A stretch of DNA of 12,537 nt from a bacterium (GTDB taxonomy: Bacteria; Bdellovibrionota; FAC87; UBA2466). Shown here piece after piece: positions 6,425 through 12,537 of this stretch. The stretch's first letter is position 1, and each line of letters begins with the position of its first letter. Location of the stretch: NCBI GenBank assembly GCA_019750655.1, contig JAIEOG010000002.1:1-12537 (forward strand), read 5' to 3'. A model generated the notes under the pieces. The model was not told the origin of the DNA, did not search any database, and was given only the letters and a program-made list of their open reading frames with translations. The position numbers and the translations under genes were made by a program.

Positions 6425-9400
6425 CAGTCTTCGTCTGTATCGCCGTCACAGTCATCGTCTTGCCCATTGCCACAAACTTCGGAGGCCGCGGGGTGGATGC
6501 TAGCATCGGCATCATTGCAGTCTGACGAGTCTCCCAGAGCTCCCTGGTAACCATCGCCATCCACATCGTCGTCGCAAACGTCGCCCACGCCATCGCTGTC
6601 TTGGTCCTGCTGCGTATCGTTGTACGCGACGTCGCAGTTATCCAAGTCGTTGCAAATGTGATCCCCGTCAGGATCCCCGCTAGAATCATTTCCCGAGCAG
6701 ACATCGCTAGTATCCGGGACCCCGTCCCCATCGCCGTCACTGGGGCAGTTACCACTACCGTCACTCGTGTACCCAGCGCTGCAAGCGCAGCTGCTACAGT
6801 GAGCAGTAACCATGTCGTCGCACACTTCCCCGTTGTTGACGATAGCGTCGCCACAGTACTCGGCTATGCAGCTGGAGCTACAGCCATCACCATCCACTGC
6901 GTTTCCGTCATCGCAGTTCTCGCCCGTATCTACGTAGGTGTCTCCGCAAACAATGGGATGGCAAGCGCCGTTTCCACTGCCCGCATAGCCGGAATCGCAC
7001 ATACAGCTACCGCAGTTTGGATCGAGCGTGCGCTCGCACTCTTCGGGACCTGCATCCCAAGTTCCGTTACCGCAGATCGAAGTACAGCTATCCACGCCCC
7101 AGCTGGCTATCTTCAACAGTAGATTGAAATTGGTGTCGTACTTGAGAACCCGGCCATTATAGACATCGCCGATATAGATATTTCCCGCACTAGAAACAAA
7201 GAGCGGGTGCGGCTCGAAATTAGTATCTCCGGTGCCCACGCCGGCACCGAATTTCCGAACAAAGTTCCAGCTCGTATCAAATACCTGGATGCGGTAGTTG
7301 CCCTGGTCTGAAACATAGAGGTAGCCAGCGCTGTCCGTCGCGATCGCCGTCTGGCCAGCGAACTCGCCATCCCCGGTACCAAAAAAGCCGCTGCCGAGTT
7401 TGTGCCCCAGGTAGTTACCAGTTTGATCAAAGTCCTGGACGTCTCTTCGGAAAGAGTCTGAGATAAAGGTTTGTCCCGACCCACCGATTGCGATGCCGGT
7501 CCCGATAACGAATTGCCCCGGCGAGACCGCCGTGCCCTGGTGGTTAGTCCATTTGGCCGTCAGGCTAAGGGTGGAAGTATCCAAGACCTGCACGCGGTAG
7601 TTATAAGCATCGAGAACGGAAAGCGCCGTCCCTGATACCGCTACTGCCGCGGGGTTATTGAACTGGAGATCGCCAGAGCCAAAACTGCCTGCTTGGAGCA
7701 AGAGGTTACCCGAGGTATCGAACTTCCGCACGGAGTGACCACTGGATTCGGTGACATAAATATTGTCCGAACCGTCGATTGCCATTCCTGTTGGAGACCA
7801 GTTTCCATAACCGCCTGCGCCCGCGGCACCAAACGAGGTGAGATAGCCTCCCGATGCATTGTACTTATGGACTAACTTAGCGGAGTAATCGGCGATGAAA
7901 ATATTCCCTTGGCTGTCTTCCACAATCCCAACGGGAGTGAGTGTACGGTTTGCTGCCCAGATGTTTTCGTAGCCAGAGTCACACGCACACCCGGAACCAT
8001 CCCAATGACCGTTTGTGCAAGCCGGTTGGCCACAACCACCCGTGGTGTCCGAAACCAATCCACCCGAGCACAAGCAGCTGTGGCAGTTGGAAGCATCTAT
8101 GGCGTCATCGCAAATTTCACTGTCGCTATCAAAAATGCCATTGCCGCAAGTGGGCACCAGGCTGCACGTCCCATCACCATTGGTGGCATAGCCAGAATTG
8201 CAAGCGCAGCTTGTGCAGTTCGAAGAAGGTACGGCGTCGTCGCAGTCTTCGCCGGAGTCGAGATCGCCGTCTCCACAGTTTAACGCGCAGGTCCCATCGC
8301 CCACAGGTCCATAACCCGCGTCACAGGCACAACTAGAGCAGTTCGAGATATCAAGACCGTCGTCGCAGTCCTCGCCACTATCCAAAGAATTATTTCCGCA
8401 AGGATCTTCGTCATCGCATACACCATCCGCATCGGAGTCACCCGTGCCTGGGTTCCCTGTGCAGTGTACGCCGGTGGGGTAATGGCTCTCTGTCATGGCA
8501 AAACGAGTGCTCGCCTCGGTGCCCGTAATCTCGTTCCCTTCAATTTTGAGGTATCCCACTTTACCGGCGAACGCTTGGCTACCAAACCCATAGCCTTGTT
8601 CATCGGTTCCGAGAGTATTTCCGATGTAAACAGTGCCAGTGGTGTTCAGTCCCTGGTGTACCAGAACACCGCCGCGGTACAGGCGGTAACCGTTGGTCCC
8701 ACCATAAGTGATAATGAGATGCTCCCAACCATTGAGATCCGCTGAATAGACCAGAGGGTCTGGGTAATGATTCGCCGCGTGTTCAAACACAGAGACACCG
8801 TTCGTTCCTACGGCTATCCCGACCCCGATAGTGCCGGGGATATAGTGCGCCACGCCGGTCGGCCGAACGATGAAGGGAAATGGACCACTGCCGGATAGGT
8901 TGCCCGTGTTCGCTTCCGCGAACTGCGTAAAGCTTTTTGCCGGGTGGACCCACATTTCCACCGTAAATCCATTTGGCACATTGACGAAACCCAGATTGGA
9001 CAAGCCGTTTGTGTCATGCACGAAGCCGTAATCATCCGTCCCATCTAAAACAAGCGCATAGGGATTCGTGGGGGAACCATCGCCTCTCCAACCAGAGGTT
9101 GAGGAGCAACTAGTATCTACATTGTAAAGCTGCACGAAGCTGCTTCGGTCGGAGAAATACCATCGGTCGTCCGAACAAGCGTAGTTTCCATGCGCTGCAT
9201 TCACCTGGCTCGCGTCGAGTAAAAGACCGTAAGCGGTATTTTCCACAGGCCAGCATTCGGTTGCAGCACCGCAGCTTGCGCTTTGTGCGGCATCGCAATC
9301 ATCGTAAGGCACGCTAGGGTTGATGGCCGCATCGCTATCATCGCACTCGTCGGAAGCGCAATAACCATCGGCATCGCCGTCGTTGGCGAAATCCGACGGG

Positions 9401-12400
9401 CAGGGGTCCATATCACTGCACGAGCCGTCGCCATCGGGGTCCCCACTGCCGTCATTGCCCACACAGATATCGACGCTATCGCAAGTCCCATCGCCATCGC
9501 TATCGTTCATAGAATCGCTCGGGCATGGATCAGCGGAATCACAGTACCCGTCACCATCAGAGTCATTCAACATGTCTAGCGGGCATGGATCGACAGATTG
9601 GCAAATAGAGTCGCCATCGGAATCGTCCGGATTGTCAGCCGGGCATGGATCGACTGAGTCGCAGACGCTGTCACCATCCGAGTCGTTTGTTGAATCAAGA
9701 GGGCATGGATCCGACGATTGGCAGATACCGTCACCGTCCGGGTCATTCGGATTATCATGCGGGCAGGCATCCGCGGAGTCGCAGCTTCCATCGCCATCGC
9801 TGTCATCATTGGGATCCGACGGGCATGGATCTACGGAATCGCAGCTTCCATCGCCATCCGAGTCATTGCCGGTATCCAGTGGACATGGATCTACTGATTG
9901 GCAGATACCGTCGCCGTCGGGATCGTTCGGGTTGTCGCTGGGGCAGCTGTCTGCAGAATCACAACTTCCATCGCCATCGCTATCATCGTGCAGATCGGCC
10001 GGGCATGGGTCACTGCTATCGCAAACGGTGTCGCCGTCGCTGTCGTCATTGAGATCGAGCGGACAGGGATCGGTGTCATTGCACTTTCCGTCGCCATCCG
10101 AGTCAGTAGTCGAGTCATTACCGACGCAAAGGTCGCATACATCCCCAGAGCCATCCGCATCTATGTCTTCTTGGTTGGGGTTGTAACTTACCGGACAGTT
10201 GTCCGAATCGGTGCAACGGCCATCGGCATCCGCATCCACGTTATCGTTTCCGATACACGGGTCGGAGTCGTTGCAATAGCCATCGCTATCGGCATCTGTG
10301 GTGGTGTCATCCCCAATGCAAAGGTCGGCACTATCGCACGAACCGTCGCCGTCGCTATCGTTCATAGCATCGCTCGGGCACGGATCAGTATCATTGCATG
10401 TGCCGTCGCCATCGGTATCACCCGAGGGATTCATGCCGACACAGCTATCGGAACCATTGCACACACCGTCAAAGTCCGAATCCGCTGCGCAGTCGCCAGG
10501 CTGGCAACGGAAATGCGCCATCATTGCGTCAGCGGTGGTGAAGGCCCAATAGTCACTGCCTTTTCTGGACGCCGAAAAACTATAGGTGCGGTCGATTGAG
10601 CCATACCGCATGCGGATAGTCCCAGTCGTCGGCCCATTGTTTACGCAATTATCTAGCGGAGTAGCATCAATGCCATCCGTTAGACTAAAGAACAACTCAC
10701 TGCCATCATTAAGCGCCATCTCGCGCAAAAACAGGGTTCCATTAGCGAGATACTCCCCAGAGTGGAATCCCCAGTACGCGCCAAAGTCATAAGAGCCACC
10801 GGACCACACGCAGTGGAAATCCAAGGTTGTCCAAAGATCACAGACGCTAGTGAGTGGGCAGTTAGTGGTATCTGATAAACAGTCGGAGTCGATGCAATCG
10901 ATGTCTCCATCGCCATCTTCGTCCGCACCACCGCTGCAGGATTCAGGATAGCTGCAGTCTGACGAGGTGTAGCAATCGGAGTCGTCGCAATCGACATCGC
11001 CGTCGCCATCGCCATCCGAGCTATCGATGCAGTCCGTCTCACCCGTGCATACTTCCTGAGAAGCGCAGTCGGCGCAGCTGCACGTTTCGGTAGCGGAGCA
11101 AGTGCCATCACCGCAAGTCCCATAATCGTTTAAAGTGAAACGGCCTACAGTCGCATTATAATTCTGAGTCACTTCAACACTCGACAACTCAGAATCGTAG
11201 ACACGGAAGATGGCTAGGTAGCCACCGAAATTATCAATACCAACCCCGGGTGTCCCTAAGACGATACCGGGATAAGCACCGCCGTTAATGGTGGCTTTAC
11301 CCGACTTTATGAACGATCCGTTCACGAACAGCTTATAGTCCGTGCCATAGGTGAGCATGACGTGCGTCCAGCCCGAATTGCCGATGGGGCGATCTAAAAC
11401 TAGCGGAGTGACCAAATGACCCGCCGAATGCTCGAGGACGCGGATCCCTTCTAGCCCTACCGCCAGACCAATGGCGGTATCTGAGCCACCGTTGATACCG
11501 TTCGGTATGTTAATCAAGGGATAGCTCGCGCCGTAAACGCCATCGTACCTCTGAGGGGTCGGCCCCGAGAAACTAGCCGACGGGATCACCCAAGCTTCGA
11601 CTGAAAAATCGCCACCATCGCCCGCGTAGTCATTCCCCGAGGAGGGTGCCACATAGTCGTTACTTCCATCGAATCGGAAATATGCGTCAATTCCGGACCC
11701 TTCGAAACCGTCGGAGCTGCAAGTGCTATTCACCACTGAGAAGGACGGGGTTAAACCCCCGCGCTGGTACCAGGTAGTATCGGCACAAGCATTGGGCGTA
11801 CCAGTGGAGCTGGCCGCTACAGCATCTAGATTTACTAGCAGGCCAGTCTTCACGTAGTCATCGCAGCTATCATCAAAGAGATCTATCAAACCATCACAGT
11901 TCCCATCCGCATTCTGGCCGCAATGGGGTGCCGCGCCGGGGTAAGCAGTCGGATCGCTATCGTCGCAGTCGGTATCGCTACCGTACATATCGCCGTCGGC
12001 ATCTGGGATGACATCGACATTGAAGTTCGTCGTAATCCCGCCCATATCGGCCGTAATCGTTCCCGTGCCGTTACCCGTAAGAACGGCAGTGACGCTTCCC
12101 ACACCCGTCTCAAACTTGTCTGTATCTGAGGTGGAGAAATCCAAGGAAGAAATAGGCACGCTGACGACGCTGCTATCTGACATCGTTGCCGTGGCCGAAA
12201 GTGAGGGTGCCTGGCCACCAATCACGGGGCCACCCGGCGTCACATCGATGCTTACGACCGTGGGCGCTACTGACCCGTCGCTAACAGCAAAACGCTGCGT
12301 ATCGCCACCTTGATAAGCGCTATTGTCCGAAACTCGGCCAACCGCATAGAGGTTGCTTCCGACTACGACAGCTGAGTTGGAGACATCATCCGAGGGGCCT

Positions 12401-12537
12401 GCGGAAAGAACCTTGAAGCCACTAGAACCAAATCCGCTAACTGGACGTCCGTTTGTATCGATTTTAAGAATGAGCTGATCGTAGTTGCCACTCACCGAAG
12501 TATAGGCCGCGCCAATCGCTGCGATCTGGCCGCTGCC
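6421..12537 (-). CDS. Giant modular Ca-binding, Cys-rich surface or secreted protein (5' end missing)
   Basis: The frame is open for 2039 codons from the right edge to a TAG at 6423-6421. A GTG at 12495-12493 is the first possible start, but the 14 codons upstream of it remain open and continue the same domain, so the true start lies beyond the window. Residue numbers here count that GTG as 1. Modules in order: delta-60-repeat-like segment (to about 70; LILKIDTNGRPVSGFGSSG), bacterial Ig-like (77-163), MopE-type motif (165-211), LamG-like (215-452), acidic Cys-rich stretch (461-547), unrecognised domain (550-664), about 18 TSP3 repeats (671-1052), MopE-like (1045-1081), second LamG-like (1087-1340), disulfide modules (1366-1505), NHL propeller (1515-1799), disulfide modules (1808-1917), TSP3/MopE tail (1920-2024). 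The Cys and Asp content means folding outside the cytoplasm with bound calcium. No membrane helix, autotransporter barrel or sorting tail is seen at the C-terminus. Adhesion or predator/surface interaction is a guess from domain types. Confidence 0.85.
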   Translation of the reverse strand, partial: GSGQIAAIGAAYTSVSGNYDQLILKIDTNGRPVSGFGSSGFKVLSAGPSDDVSNSAVVVGSNLYAVGRVSDNSAYQGGDTQRFAVSDGSVAPTVVSIDVTPGGPVIGGQAPSLSATATMSDSSVVSVPISSLDFSTSDTDKFETGVGSVTAVLTGNGTGTITADMGGITTNFNVDVIPDADGDMYGSDTDCDDSDPTAYPGAAPHCGQNADGNCDGLIDLFDDSCDDYVKTGLLVNLDAVAASSTGTPNACADTTWYQRGGLTPSFSVVNSTCSSDGFEGSGIDAYFRFDGSNDYVAPSSGNDYAGDGGDFSVEAWVIPSASFSGPTPQRYDGVYGASYPLINIPNGINGGSDTAIGLAVGLEGIRVLEHSAGHLVTPLVLDRPIGNSGWTHVMLTYGTDYKLFVNGSFIKSGKATINGGAYPGIVLGTPGVGIDNFGGYLAIFRVYDSELSSVEVTQNYNATVGRFTLNDYGTCGDGTCSATETCSCADCASQEVCTGETDCIDSSDGDGDGDVDCDDSDCYTSSDCSYPESCSGGADEDGDGDIDCIDSDCLSDTTNCPLTSVCDLWTTLDFHCVWSGGSYDFGAYWGFHSGEYLANGTLFLREMALNDGSELFFSLTDGIDATPLDNCVNNGPTTGTIRMRYGSIDRTYSFSASRKGSDYWAFTTADAMMAHFRCQPGDCAADSDFDGVCNGSDSCVGMNPSGDTDGDGTCNDTDPCPSDAMNDSDGDGSCDSADLCIGDDTTTDADSDGYCNDSDPCIGNDNVDADADGRCTDSDNCPVSYNPNQEDIDADGSGDVCDLCVGNDSTTDSDGDGKCNDTDPCPLDLNDDSDGDTVCDSSDPCPADLHDDSDGDGSCDSADSCPSDNPNDPDGDGICQSVDPCPLDTGNDSDGDGSCDSVDPCPSDPNDDSDGDGSCDSADACPHDNPNDPDGDGICQSSDPCPLDSTNDSDGDSVCDSVDPCPADNPDDSDGDSICQSVDPCPLDMLNDSDGDGYCDSADPCPSDSMNDSDGDGTCDSVDICVGNDGSGDPDGDGSCSDMDPCPSDFANDGDADGYCASDECDDSDAAINPSVPYDDCDAAQSASCGAATECWPVENTAYGLLLDASQVNAAHGNYACSDDRWYFSDRSSFVQLYNVDTSCSSTSGWRGDGSPTNPYALVLDGTDDYGFVHDTNGLSNLGFVNVPNGFTVEMWVHPAKSFTQFAEANTGNLSGSGPFPFIVRPTGVAHYIPGTIGVGIAVGTNGVSVFEHAANHYPDPLVYSADLNGWEHLIITYGGTNGYRLYRGGVLVHQGLNTTGTVYIGNTLGTDEQGYGFGSQAFAGKVGYLKIEGNEITGTEASTRFAMTESHYPTGVHCTGNPGTGDSDADGVCDDEDPCGNNSLDSGEDCDDGLDISNCSSCACDAGYGPVGDGTCALNCGDGDLDSGEDCDDAVPSSNCTSCACNSGYATNGDGTCSLVPTCGNGIFDSDSEICDDAIDASNCHSCLCSGGLVSDTTGGCGQPACTNGHWDGSGCACDSGYENIWAANRTLTPVGIVEDSQGNIFIADYSAKLVHKYNASGGYLTSFGAAGAGGYGNWSPTGMAIDGSDNIYVTESSGHSVRKFDTSGNLLLQAGSFGSGDLQFNNPAAVAVSGTALSVLDAYNYRVQVLDTSTLSLTAKWTNHQGTAVSPGQFVIGTGIAIGGSGQTFISDSFRRDVQDFDQTGNYLGHKLGSGFFGTGDGEFAGQTAIATDSAGYLYVSDQGNYRIQVFDTSWNFVRKFGAGVGTGDTNFEPHPLFVSSAGNIYIGDVYNGRVLKYDTNFNLLLKIASWGVDSCTSICGNGTWDAGPEECERTLDPNCGSCMCDSGYAGSGNGACHPIVCGDTYVDTGENCDDGNAVDGDGCSSSCIAEYCGDAIVNNGEVCDDMVTAHCSSCACSAGYTSDGSGNCPSDGDGDGVPDTSDVCSGNDSSGDPDGDHICNDLDNCDVAYNDTQQDQDSDGVGDVCDDDVDGDGYQGALGDSSDCNDADASIHPAASEVCGNGQDDDCDGDTDEDC
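6424..6738 (-). repeat. C-terminal TSP3 repeats ending in a MopE-type motif
   Basis: Residues 1920-2024 start with TSP3-type units (DGDGDGVPDTSDVC, DPDGDHICNDLDNC, QDQDSDGVGDVCDDDVDGDG) and finish with a canonical MopE-type motif (SDCNDADASIHPAASEVCGN, then DDDCDGDTDEDC) immediately before the stop. The protein therefore ends on a metal-binding motif, without a visible anchoring or sorting domain. Confidence 0.8.
6745..7074 (-). repeat. Cys-rich disulfide repeat modules, second block
   Basis: Residues 1808-1917 hold three modules starting at C1808, C1850 and C1881. The middle one is the classic DUF4215-like form (CGDTYVDTGENCDDGNAVDG, then DGCSSSC); the outer two match the modules before the propeller (CGSCMCDSGYAGSGNGAC, CSSCACSAGYTSDGSGNC). 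Confidence 0.75.
7099..7953 (-). repeat. Six NHL repeats forming a beta-propeller
   Basis: Residues 1515-1799 contain six units of about 45-50 residues of the NHL type, each with 'P.G(I/M)A.D..GNIY(V/I).(D/E)...(H/N).V(R/Q)KFD..GN....FG': e.g. GIVEDSQGNIFIADYSAK, GMAIDGSDNIYVTESSGHSV, AIATDSAGYLYVSDQGNYRI, LFVSSAGNIYIGDVYNGRVL. Unit 4 is the most diverged (GIAIGGSGQTFISDSFRRDV). Six blades suffice to close a propeller. These folds bind proteins or ligands; enzymatic residues are not evident. Confidence 0.85.
7981..8400 (-). repeat. Cys-rich disulfide repeat modules, first block
   Basis: Residues 1366-1505 hold three full modules and one shortened module of the pattern 'CGNG..D.GE.CDD......C.SC.CD.GY...GDGTC' (starting at C1366, C1407, C1450 and C1493). 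They resemble the myxobacterial Cys-rich repeat and DUF4215-type modules, with an EGF-like second half. The fourth lacks the CDD part (CTNGHWDGSGCACDSGYE) and runs straight into the propeller. Confidence 0.75.
8476..9237 (-). other. LamG/concanavalin A-like domain, copy 2
   Basis: Residues 1087-1340 show ALVLDGTDDYGFV (1147-1159), GFTVEMWVHP (1176-1185), GIAVGTNGVSVFEHAANH (1226-1243), GWEHLIITYGGTNGYRLYRG (1256-1275) and VGYLKIEGNEITGTEA (1313-1328). It is homologous to copy 1 over its whole length but clearly diverged, so the duplication is old. Confidence 0.7.
9253..9363 (-). other. MopE-like motif at the end of the TSP3 array
   Basis: Residues 1045-1081 read YCASDECDDSDAAINPSVP then a Cys-spaced tail (CDAAQSASCGAATEC). 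The first half matches the MopE-type motif; the second half has lost the 'NCDG..D' ending. It directly precedes the second LamG-like domain, just as the first MopE motif precedes the first copy. Confidence 0.6.
9340..10485 (-). repeat. Thrombospondin type 3 calcium-binding repeat array (about 18 units)
   Basis: Residues 671-1052 consist of about 18 units of the form 'D-S-D-G-D-G-x-C-x-x-x-D-x-C-P-x-D-x-x-N-D', each offering Asp clusters for calcium and one Cys pair for disulfides. From residue 801 to 1010 (bases 10095-9466) the units are exactly 20 residues, so the DNA repeats every 60 bases without an indel. A higher-order 40-residue unit with the signature 'CP.DNP.D.DGD.ICQS.DPCPLD' occurs at 851-890, 911-950 and 951-990 (bases 9945-9826, 9765-9646, 9645-9526), with one single 20-mer at 891-910 between the first two. 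At the DNA level, 9492-9533 and 10347-10388 differ at only three of 42 positions. This points to growth by segmental duplication. TSP3 arrays fold into a calcium-stabilised wire. Confidence 0.9.
10504..10848 (-). other. Unrecognised aromatic-rich domain of about 115 residues
   Basis: Residues 550-664 separate the acidic Cys-rich stretch from the TSP3 array and match no family I recognise. They are rich in aromatics and nearly free of the Asp repeats around them (CDLWTTLDFHCVWSGGSYDF, YWGFHSGEYLANGTLFL, IRMRYGSIDRTYSF, DYWAFTTADAMMAHFRC). Cysteines at 552, 562, 617 and 664 could make two disulfides. The alternating hydrophobic pattern suggests a beta fold. It begins right after CPLTS and ends at RCQPGDC, where the first TSP3 repeat starts. 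Confidence 0.5.
11140..11853 (-). other. LamG/concanavalin A-like domain, copy 1
   Basis: Residues 215-452 contain the LamG_3-type landmarks FRFDGSNDYV (273-282), DFSVEAWVIP (296-305), GWTHVMLTYGTDYKLFVNGS (375-394) and the closing YLAIFRVYDSELSSVEV (426-442). This jelly-roll fold usually binds glycans or proteins and often calcium. It is paralogous to the second copy in the same protein (GLAVGLEGIRVLEHSAGH against GIAVGTNGVSVFEHAANH). Confidence 0.75.
11863..12003 (-). other. MopE-type putative metal-binding motif
   Basis: Residues 165-211 carry DADGDMYGSDTDCDDSDPTA, then AYPGA and CGQNADGNCDGLID. This is the familiar Asp-rich motif ('D.DGDG....DCDD.D....PGA.E.C...D.NCDG..D') of MopE-related and myxobacterial surface proteins. 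It is expected to bind calcium. Confidence 0.8.
12007..12267 (-). other. Bacterial Ig-like (BIG2-like) domain in the giant protein
   Basis: Residues 77-163 (VVSIDVTPGGPVIGGQAPSL, then GTGTITADMGGITTNFNVDV) show the pattern of bacterial Ig-like group 2 domains: an opening strand with an 'I.V.P' motif, a 'L.A.AT.SD.S' middle, and a closing 'G.GTITA..GG....' strand. Such domains act as stalks or spacers in surface proteins. Assignment is by pattern only. Confidence 0.6.

Noticed and set aside
6390..6854. Minus-strand Met/Thr-rich open frame at the end of the giant gene
   Set aside because: It is an out-of-frame reading of the TSP3/MopE tail of the giant protein, whose frame continues through with clear domain content.
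9466..10095. Regular 60-bp repeats considered as a CRISPR array
   Set aside because: The whole unit is conserved with codon-wise variation; there is no alternation of identical repeats and unique spacers, and no cas gene is present.
9383..10186. Long plus-strand open frame encoding a Ser/Pro-rich repeat protein
   Set aside because: It is the antisense of the TSP3 array. A 60-base period without indels keeps all frames in step, so one stop-free unit makes a long open frame; there is no ribosome site or recognisable fold, and the coding sense is clearly the minus strand.
9898..10599. Plus-strand open frame rich in Val/Ala/Ile
   Set aside because: Also a shadow of the Asp-rich repeats (GAC/GAT codons read as GTC/ATC in antisense); no independent evidence.

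Overview
The window looks like a stretch of a Gram-negative bacterial chromosome. The mix of type IV pilin genes, a PilF/Tgl-like lipoprotein next to a RodZ homologue, and a giant protein built from thrombospondin-3, MopE-type and myxobacterial-type disulfide repeats suggests a member of the former Deltaproteobacteria (Myxococcota or Bdellovibrionota). That placement is an inference from gene content. No rRNA, tRNA, insertion sequence, CRISPR array or phage gene is visible.

Layout. (1) Bases 1-764, minus strand: two type IV pilin-like minor pilin genes joined by a TGATG stop/start overlap; the second runs off the left edge. (2) Bases 829-4597, minus strand: a complete xylFGH-type sugar ABC importer (binding lipoprotein, tandem ATPase, permease), with both internal junctions made by ATGA overlaps. 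No xylose isomerase or xylulokinase gene is present. (3) Bases 4598-4681: an 84-bp divergent promoter region holding a CAAACGTTTG palindrome that resembles the operator core of LacI/PurR-family regulators and overlaps a TTGACA -35 box facing xylF. (4) Bases 4682-6424, plus strand: a TPR lipoprotein (PilF/PilW/Tgl-like, secretin pilotin family) followed by a RodZ-like cytoskeletal protein. This gene order also occurs in gammaproteobacteria (pilF-rodZ). (5) Bases 6421-12537, minus strand: a gene for a protein of at least 2039 residues, open to the right edge. It converges on rodZ, and the two stop codons overlap.

The giant protein reads, from its truncated N-terminal side: a delta-60-repeat-like segment, a bacterial Ig-like domain, a MopE-type metal-binding motif, a LamG-type lectin fold, an acidic Cys-rich stretch, an unrecognised domain of about 115 residues, about 18 thrombospondin type 3 repeats, a second MopE-like motif, a second LamG-type domain, Cys-rich disulfide modules, a six-bladed NHL propeller, more Cys-rich modules, and a closing TSP3/MopE segment. 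It is most likely a calcium-loaded, disulfide-stabilised surface or secreted protein, perhaps an adhesin; its signal sequence lies outside the window.

Functional picture (inference): the pilin pair, the pilotin-like lipoprotein and the giant surface protein all fit an envelope/adhesion theme, RodZ fits cell shape, and the sugar importer sits between them as a self-contained operon. I see no clear multi-gene novel system. The least explained parts are the unrecognised domain in the giant protein, its unusual module order, and the divergent operator.
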